Source: JAWWPY01 sp964412845 (GTDB lineage: Bacteria; Actinomycetota; Actinomycetes; Streptosporangiales; Streptosporangiaceae). Taken from it: DNA of 9,626 bases. The notes beneath the pieces were generated by a model. The model did not search any database and was not told where the DNA came from. It worked only from the letters and a program-made list of their open reading frames with translations. Each line of letters opens with the position of its first letter. The first letter of the stretch is position 1. Positions 5,996 through 9,626 of this stretch are shown piece after piece. Position numbers and translations under genes: made by a program. The stretch lies in NCBI GenBank assembly GCA_964412845.1, contig CAYPQM010000212.1, forward strand, positions 1 through 9,626, given 5' to 3'.

Positions 5996-7563
5996 TTGAC
6001 GGGCACGGTGTAGGCCACCACTTGCGGATTACCGCTGCCGCTCGCCTTGCTGGTCATCGGGCCGCCCGCGGGGACGATCACCGTATTGCCCGCGATGGCG
6101 ATCGGCGCGTTTGCTGACGTGGGCAGCTGGCGGCGGAAGACGATCGCGCCGGTGCTGCGGTTGAGGGCGACCAGGACACCGTGGTAGAGCGTGGTGAAGA
6201 CAAGATCATTCGAGACCGTCGCGGCACCGACCGGCAAGTCTGGCACCTTCGTGTCCCATTCGACCTTGCCGGTAGCGAGGTTGAGTGCTTCCACCTCTCC
6301 GGTGGCCGGGCCGGCGGCCTTAACCGCGACGGGCAGCTTCAAACTTGTGTAGGTGAGCGGCAGGTCGATGGTGACCACATAGATGCTGGTGCCGGCGACG
6401 GCCATATCGGTCAGGATGCCGCCCGCCGATCCGGGAAGAATCGTGAAGGGCACCTTGAGCGTGATCTTATGTTCTAGCGCCAGGAGCGAGTCATTGTCGT
6501 GGCCGTTGTGCTCGCCGACGGGCGTCTTCCAGATCAGCTTGCCGGTCTGGGCGTTCATCTCATAGACGTAACCCATCTTTCCGCCGCCGAGGACGGCGGA
6601 GACCCCGTTGACGCTGGCCGAGATCGGCGAGGCCTGCATGTCGTAGTCCTTGAAGTCGTTGGGCACGCCCTGGTAGTACCAGCGCAGTTTCCCGGTCGCC
6701 GCGTCGAGGTTCACGTCACTGTCGGTGTAGAGCTGCGCGGAGGGGTGCGCGATCGCCGAGGCGACCGATTGATAGGGGTTGCCGGTGCCGTAGGTCACCG
6801 ATCCGTCGCGGCTGACCAGCGGCGTCTCCCAGGCGCCGCCCGAGCCGAGGCCAACAGCCTCAACGCCAGAGTCAGGGCCAAGAAGGGTATTGAATTTCCA
6901 CAGCAGTTCGCCGCTTGCTGCGCTGAGCGCCATGAGCACGCCGCCGCCGGTCCCCGAGCCGTACGCGCTCGCCAGGTACACCCGCCCGTCTGCCACTTGC
7001 GGCTGGATTTCGAACGTCCCCTGGCCCTTGCTGAGCAGATGGCTGTTGACCCAGATTTTCTTGCCGGTGCGAGCATTCAGCGCGAACACCGTTGTCGGCG
7101 AGACTCCGTACACCGTTCCGCCGGCGACCGCGACGCCGTCCGGTCCCGGTCCGGTCTTCATCGGCGTATTGACCTGGTACTCCCACTTCAGTCTGCCCGT
7201 CGCGAGCGCCAGCGCGTACACGTTCGCGTCGAGATCCTGGATATAAACGACGCCGTTCACCACGATCGGATTTGCGGCCAGGGCACCGTCCGGGCCGACG
7301 CCTGCTGCCGCGGGTCCCGTGATGTGGAACGTCCAGGCCTGCTTGAGCCCGGACACGTTTGCTGACGTGATCGTCGAGCCCGCAGCGTTCCGGGTGTTCG
7401 AGAGGTCGCCGTTTGAATACGGCCAGGATCCAGACGCTAACGGCTTGGGAGCAGCCGCATTGGTGACGGTGACCGGTGTGCTGCTGCATGCTGCCGTCAC
7501 CAGGCTGGCCGTGACCAGCACGGCCGCCACGCTGAGGTGGCGTCCAGTCAAGTTCGTTTTCAT
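5992..7563 (-). CDS. secreted PQQ-type beta-propeller lipoprotein (quinoprotein-like)
   Basis: The product has 523 residues from an ATG preceded by AAGGGAAG (7568-7575). A lipoprotein signal is clear: MKTNLTGRH, a hydrophobic core, and LVTAAC with the lipid-accepting Cys at 26, so the protein is anchored outside the membrane. WPYSNGDLSNTRNA (47-60) and NVSGLKQAW (69-77) match the start of quinoprotein alcohol dehydrogenases. Blade signatures of the form AL-x2-TG-x3-W recur at about 117, 161, 212, 285, 335, 426 and 466. GAWETPLVSRDGSVTYGTGN (243-262) and WYYQGVPNDFKDYDMQ (295-310) also match that family. However, Cys26 is the only cysteine, so the vicinal disulfide typical of PQQ dehydrogenases is absent, and there is no cytochrome c domain. 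PQQ binding and catalysis are therefore not shown; it may be a non-catalytic propeller. The broken ABM-like gene is coupled to it by ATGA. Confidence 0.9.
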   Translation of the reverse strand: MKTNLTGRHLSVAAVLVTASLVTAACSSTPVTVTNAAAPKPLASGSWPYSNGDLSNTRNAAGSTITSANVSGLKQAWTFHITGPAAAGVGPDGALAANPIVVNGVVYIQDLDANVYALALATGRLKWEYQVNTPMKTGPGPDGVAVAGGTVYGVSPTTVFALNARTGKKIWVNSHLLSKGQGTFEIQPQVADGRVYLASAYGSGTGGGVLMALSAASGELLWKFNTLLGPDSGVEAVGLGSGGAWETPLVSRDGSVTYGTGNPYQSVASAIAHPSAQLYTDSDVNLDAATGKLRWYYQGVPNDFKDYDMQASPISASVNGVSAVLGGGKMGYVYEMNAQTGKLIWKTPVGEHNGHDNDSLLALEHKITLKVPFTILPGSAGGILTDMAVAGTSIYVVTIDLPLTYTSLKLPVAVKAAGPATGEVEALNLATGKVEWDTKVPDLPVGAATVSNDLVFTTLYHGVLVALNRSTGAIVFRRQLPTSANAPIAIAGNTVIVPAGGPMTSKASGSGNPQVVAYTVPVK

Positions 7564-7653
7564 CTGACTTCCCTTTGATCTCTCTTCCGGGGGCCTTGAG
7601 CTGCCACTAACCGGGCCCTTCAGGGGCGCTTCGTGCGCGGCATGTGCGGGGGG

Positions 7654-7833
7654 CTACCGCTCCGTTGTTGTTGCCGCGGGCGCTTCTGCCGCCATCCTGT
7701 CCATCTCGGCGTCCTCGCCGACCAGGATCCGCCAGGAACCGGAGCGCATCCCGCCCAGGAGGATGGTCACCGCCTGCGCCGCGCTGAGCGGCGCCTTGTC
7801 CCGCCCGGCAGCCGCGCTTCCCGGCACACCCAT
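7654..7833 (-). pseudogene. C-terminal tail of a short-chain dehydrogenase/reductase (SDR)
   Basis: A short minus-strand frame ends at the TAG 7656-7654 and contains KAPLSAAQAVTILLGGMRSG followed by SWRILVGEDAEMDRM. This is the characteristic C-terminus of a group of actinobacterial SDR proteins (S-x-x-x-A-A-x-x-I-L-x-G-V-R-x-x-x-W-R-I-L-V-G-x-D-A). SDRs are about 250-300 residues; only about 45-60 remain. The frame closes at a TAA near 7920, and the Rossmann glycine motif and YxxxK catalytic residues are nowhere in the window. The first ATG in frame is at 7833, but the residues before KAPLS (GVPGSAAAGRD) are already low in complexity. It is 90 nt upstream of the propeller gene, same strand. 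I judge it a 5'-deleted relic. Confidence 0.6.
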
Positions 7834-7909
7834 GACAGCGTCATGTCCGCCGGCCGCGCGTCCGGGTGCGGTGTGTGCTTCGCGCCGCGCCGGACGTCGT
7901 TGCTTCCTG

Positions 7910-7984
7910 GAACTGATTTATGTCCGGGCGACCATCTACCGGAAGATCCGTGAGTACGGGCATCGTCGCCCGGCCGGCGTCTGA
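7910..7984 (+). pseudogene. C-terminal Fis-type helix-turn-helix relic
   Basis: A plus-strand frame ending at TGA 7982-7984 reads ELIYVRATIYRKIREYGHRR before PAGV. The core RATIYRKIREYG is the recognition-helix end of Fis-type HTH domains found at the C-terminus of GAF/AcoR-like or sigma-54-type activators (consensus about LG-x-SRATLYRKLREYGI). The preceding helix (normally an A-A-x-x-LG-x-S stretch) is degraded to LELIYV, and upstream residues do not look like the rest of the domain. Only about 24 codons survive. It ends 6 nt from the converging stop of the small membrane protein. In actinomycetes such regulators often stand beside dehydrogenase genes, which fits the SDR relic on the other strand. 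A chance match of this length is possible. Confidence 0.42.
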
Positions 7985-7990
7985 CCAGGC

Positions 7991-8278
7991 TCAGGTTCGG
8001 GGAGATGCGGAGCCAGCGATATTGAGGTACCAGGAGCCACCCGCGAGATTCAGCGCCGCAAGAACCAGGAAGAAGGCTGCCCATCCGTAGACGCCGTACG
8101 AGAGGCACACGACGCCCGCGGCGGCCGCGACACTGCCACCGGCAATACGCCCGACCCCAAAGACGCGGAGGTGGCGGTACTCGTATGGCACGATCAGGCG
8201 TTGCATGCCGGGTCGCGGGGGAGATGCCCACCACCCGCGCAGGCCTTTCGCAGCGGTGTTGTCGTTGGGTGCGTTCAT
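7991..8278 (-). CDS. small two-helix membrane protein, function unknown
   Basis: The product has 95 residues from an ATG with a good CAGGAGGC ribosome site 8 nt upstream. After a polar N-terminus comes RLIVPYEYRHLRVFGVGRIA (27-46), then two hydrophobic segments at about 41-60 (GVGRIAGGSVAAAAGVVCLS) and 65-86 (GWAAFFLVLAALNLAGGSWY), and a short tail SASPRT. The pattern (P-x-E-Y-R-H-L-R ... RIAGG ... ALNLAGG-x-W ... I-x-x-S-x-x-PRT) looks like a small actinobacterial membrane-protein family of unknown function. It has its own promoter with an overlapping palindromic operator at 8322-8357, so it is probably expressed alone and under tight control. It is the only intact gene among decayed neighbours (SDR, Fis and GH15 tails), which suggests that it is under selection. 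Confidence 0.85.
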   Translation of the reverse strand: MNAPNDNTAAKGLRGWWASPPRPGMQRLIVPYEYRHLRVFGVGRIAGGSVAAAAGVVCLSYGVYGWAAFFLVLAALNLAGGSWYLNIAGSASPRT

Positions 8279-8321
8279 CGGGATGCCTCCTGTGGGTTGT
8301 TGTTGTTGGCCACCCGATCAC

Positions 8322-8357
8322 CTATCAATATGATATCACTTTGATAGTGGTTGTCAA
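8322..8357 (-). promoter_or_regulatory. strong promoter overlapped by a TATCA/TGATA palindromic operator
   Basis: On the minus strand TTGACA (8357-8352, perfect -35) is followed by a 16-nt spacer and TATCAT (8335-8330, 5/6 match to TATAAT). This is a sigma-70/HrdB-type promoter about 50 nt upstream of the membrane-protein start. Bases 8322-8347 form a 26-bp palindrome in which 11 of 13 pairs match: outer arms CTATCAA/TTGATAG around a central TGATATCA. The four TATCA/TGATA half-sites are spaced symmetrically (centres 8, 3 and 8 nt apart), as for a dimer-of-dimers regulator. The operator covers the -10 and most of the spacer, so repression is the natural reading. A weaker plus-strand promoter (TTGGCC 8306-8311, 17 nt, TATGAT 8329-8334) also fits, but no plus-strand gene follows. 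Confidence 0.7.
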
Positions 8358-8408
8358 TGGTGGCAGTCCTAACGGGCCGACTGGGGGCGGTGCATCGGTG
8401 AGGGTGGC

Positions 8409-8507
8409 CTACCCGGCGGCGATGCGCTTGTCCGCGCGGAACAGGTGCACGCACGCGTTGATGCGCGCCAGGTGCGAGAAGGCCTGGGGGAAGTTGGGCG
8501 CGGCAGG
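8409..8507 (-). pseudogene. C-terminal tail of a glycoside hydrolase family 15 protein
   Basis: A 32-codon minus-strand frame bounded by TAG on both sides reads NFPQAFSHLARINACVHL and then FRADKRIAAG. The stretch L-x-NFPQAFSHL-x-x-INA is the highly conserved C-terminal end of bacterial GH15 proteins (glucoamylase/trehalase-like, about 600 residues). Nothing else of the (alpha/alpha)6 barrel is present upstream, where the next 140 nt hold no gene. The usual residue before N is G (LGNFPQ); here the preceding residues are PAAP, so decay starts at once. It lies upstream of the promoter at 8322-8357 and cannot be functional. I am confident of the family because of the motif, less so of the exact limits. 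Confidence 0.62.
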
Positions 8508-8651
8508 CTAACTCACCTGAACGGCACCGCTGGGGCGGCACCAGGCTGCAGCGGGCGCAGAACGGGGAAGGTGCGCCTCTCTCAAGCAGAGACCGGTCAC
8601 ATGCCGTCGGCCGTGCGCGACCGGCCCGCAGCGGCGAGTCAGGCCACGCGC

Positions 8652-9137
8652 TCAGGAGGTCACTGTCACGGTCACGGAGGCGCCGAATCCGCGCCCGGTC
8701 GACGGCTGCGTGGTCCAGCCCTGGAGGATGTAGGTGCCGGGCGCCTGAGGGCGCAGCGTCAGCGTGTAGGTCTGCGTCTCATGCCCGGCCAGTGAGAGGA
8801 AACTGCACGTCGCCGAGCCTGCGATGCGGCAGATCCCGGTACGCGGCGGCGCGGAACTGGCCACGGCGAAACCCAGCCGGCGGATGCCCACGGTGATCCC
8901 GGACACCTGGGTGCTGCCGAGGTTGACCGCGCTCTCCGTCACGGTGAAAGTCGACCCCATCTTCACGGTGGAGGCCGATGCCGCCAGCGCACCGGTGAAG
9001 TCCCCGTCGGCCGCCTGGGCCGATGGCGTGGCGCCCAGCAGCCCGGCCCCAGCGAGCGCGGCCACGGCCGCTAGCCGAGCGACGCGCATTCCCAGCCGGG
9101 TGCCACGCGATCCGGTCCTGCATGCGGTCTCGCCCAT
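8652..9137 (-). CDS. small secreted beta-sandwich protein
   Basis: The product has 161 residues from an ATG preceded by GGAAGGGGAG 4 nt upstream; the frame is open further upstream but without protein character. A Sec signal peptide is clear: basic RGTRLGMRVAR, hydrophobic AAVAALAGAGLLGAT, and a cleavage site after AQA (residue 42), leaving ADGDFTG. A shorter start at Met17 is possible. The mature 119 residues are rich in Ser, Thr and Val and look like one Ig-like/DUF11-type beta-sandwich: SASTVKMGSTFTVTESAVNL, SGITVGIRRLGF, LAGHETQTYTLTLRPQAPGT and SVTVTVTS. The PGTY turn and NxGS element are typical of such domains. Two cysteines (103 and 111) could form a small disulfide loop. No cell-wall anchor is seen, so it is probably released. 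It may be an adhesion, coat or inhibitor-like protein; the function is unknown. It is a single gene with a 3' gap of about 140 nt. Confidence 0.82.
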   Translation of the reverse strand: MGETACRTGSRGTRLGMRVARLAAVAALAGAGLLGATPSAQAADGDFTGALAASASTVKMGSTFTVTESAVNLGSTQVSGITVGIRRLGFAVASSAPPRTGICRIAGSATCSFLSLAGHETQTYTLTLRPQAPGTYILQGWTTQPSTGRGFGASVTVTVTS

Positions 9138-9626
9138 CGTTCTCCCCTTCCGATCATGCTGTGTGACCGGGGACCCACGCACCCAGGGGGCCCGCGCCTG
9201 CGCCGGGCACAATCCCAACCGCGGGCCTGACGATGCGCAATCTTCCACCTGAAATAGTTATAGACCGCCCGGGTTCCATCCGGAAGAGCGTGATTTCCGC
9301 CGGCCCGGCCGCCCGGAACGCCGAGAGCCGCCGAACGGTCACATGGCCGACTGCAGAACACGATCATCCGGGGCCGGCTCGACGGCCTTGGGTCCCTTAG
9401 GGCGCAGCCAACGATGACCCGGGCATGCGATGCCGTTGCGCGTGAGGCGCACAGGAAAACACGCGCAAGATGCGCAACAGAGTGTTCCGCATGCGCGTGA
9501 GCTGGTCTGGACGCGGGACACCCTACGGGCCTATTGAACGGCGGCTCGGAGTGCGCTAGGCGCCGAAGGTTGTTAACGGAGCGTGATATCGCATTTGGCG
9601 TGCGTGGGCGCGAGTGCGCGGCACCG
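9138..9626. other. 489-nt stretch without a convincing gene
   Basis: The part next to the secreted-protein gene is its leader. TATAAC at 9262-9257 on the minus strand is a possible -10 about 120 nt from the start, with no good -35. From 9300 onward the open frames are short, have weak third-position bias and no recognisable motif. The only structure is a cluster of TGCGCGTG repeats at 9436-9501. Confidence 0.45.
9436..9501. repeat. cluster of TGCGCGTG motifs in both orientations
   Basis: TTGCGCGTG (9436-9444) and CACGCGCAA (9460-9468) form a 9-bp inverted repeat with a 15-nt loop. TGCGCGTGAG occurs at 9437-9446 and again at 9492-9501 as a direct repeat 55 bp apart, and TGCGCAA at 9471-9477 is a partial copy. 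It could be a hairpin or a multi-site operator; in DNA this GC-rich, chance is possible. Confidence 0.35.

Noticed and set aside
9339..9521. A 60-codon minus-strand frame with a GTG start
   Set aside because: Weak third-position bias, no ribosome site and no recognisable motif; the repeats in this stretch explain much of its composition.
1..9626. CRISPR array, tRNA, rRNA, intact insertion sequence, phage or toxin-antitoxin genes
   Set aside because: No regularly spaced repeats, no cloverleaf, no DDE or recombinase motifs, and no paired small-gene modules were seen. The pRiA4b-like gene alone is not proof of a mobile element.

Overview
The window is very GC-rich, with a strong G/C bias at third codon positions, actinobacterial gene families (LAL-type LuxR regulator, cupin, SgcJ/EcaC-like NTF2-fold protein, antibiotic-biosynthesis-monooxygenase-like protein, pRiA4b ORF-3 family) and typical Shine-Dalgarno sequences. 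It most likely comes from the chromosome of a soil-type high-GC actinomycete. I cannot name the genus. I found no rRNA, tRNA, CRISPR array, intact transposase or phage gene.

Layout. 1-226: a possible 3' end of a plus-strand gene, ending inside a long inverted repeat. 227-4119 (minus strand): a large LAL-family ATPase/LuxR regulator, then a cupin with a DUF1059-like tail, then an SgcJ/EcaC-like gene that overlaps the cupin stop codon by ATGA but is broken by frameshifts. 4120-4504: the regulator's upstream region, with two palindromes and a coding-like remnant. 4505-5318 (plus strand): a conserved hypothetical gene with a damaged 5' end, then a pRiA4b ORF-3-like gene cut by a TAG. 5651-7563 (minus strand): a secreted PQQ-type beta-propeller lipoprotein, followed (again with an ATGA overlap) by a frameshifted monooxygenase-like gene. 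7564-8510: three short tails of otherwise missing genes (SDR, Fis-type HTH, GH15) around one intact small membrane protein, whose promoter is overlapped by a TGATA/TATCA palindrome. 8652-9137 (minus strand): a small secreted beta-sandwich protein. 9138-9626: no convincing gene.

The most striking feature is the mixture of clean genes (LAL regulator, cupin, propeller, membrane protein, secreted protein) and damaged ones. Four genes carry frameshifts or in-frame stops, and at least three more survive only as C-terminal fragments. Several breaks sit in short homopolymers, so sequencing error must be excluded for the frameshifts. The isolated tails and the nonsense codons are harder to explain that way and suggest a region of gene decay. 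The working units appear to be LAL regulator-cupin(-NTF2), a plausible small-molecule-responsive cassette, and the extracytoplasmic propeller lipoprotein. I see no convincing new multi-gene system. The best leads are the cupin-DUF1059 fusion beside the LAL regulator, the palindromic operator at 8322-8347, and the decay pattern.
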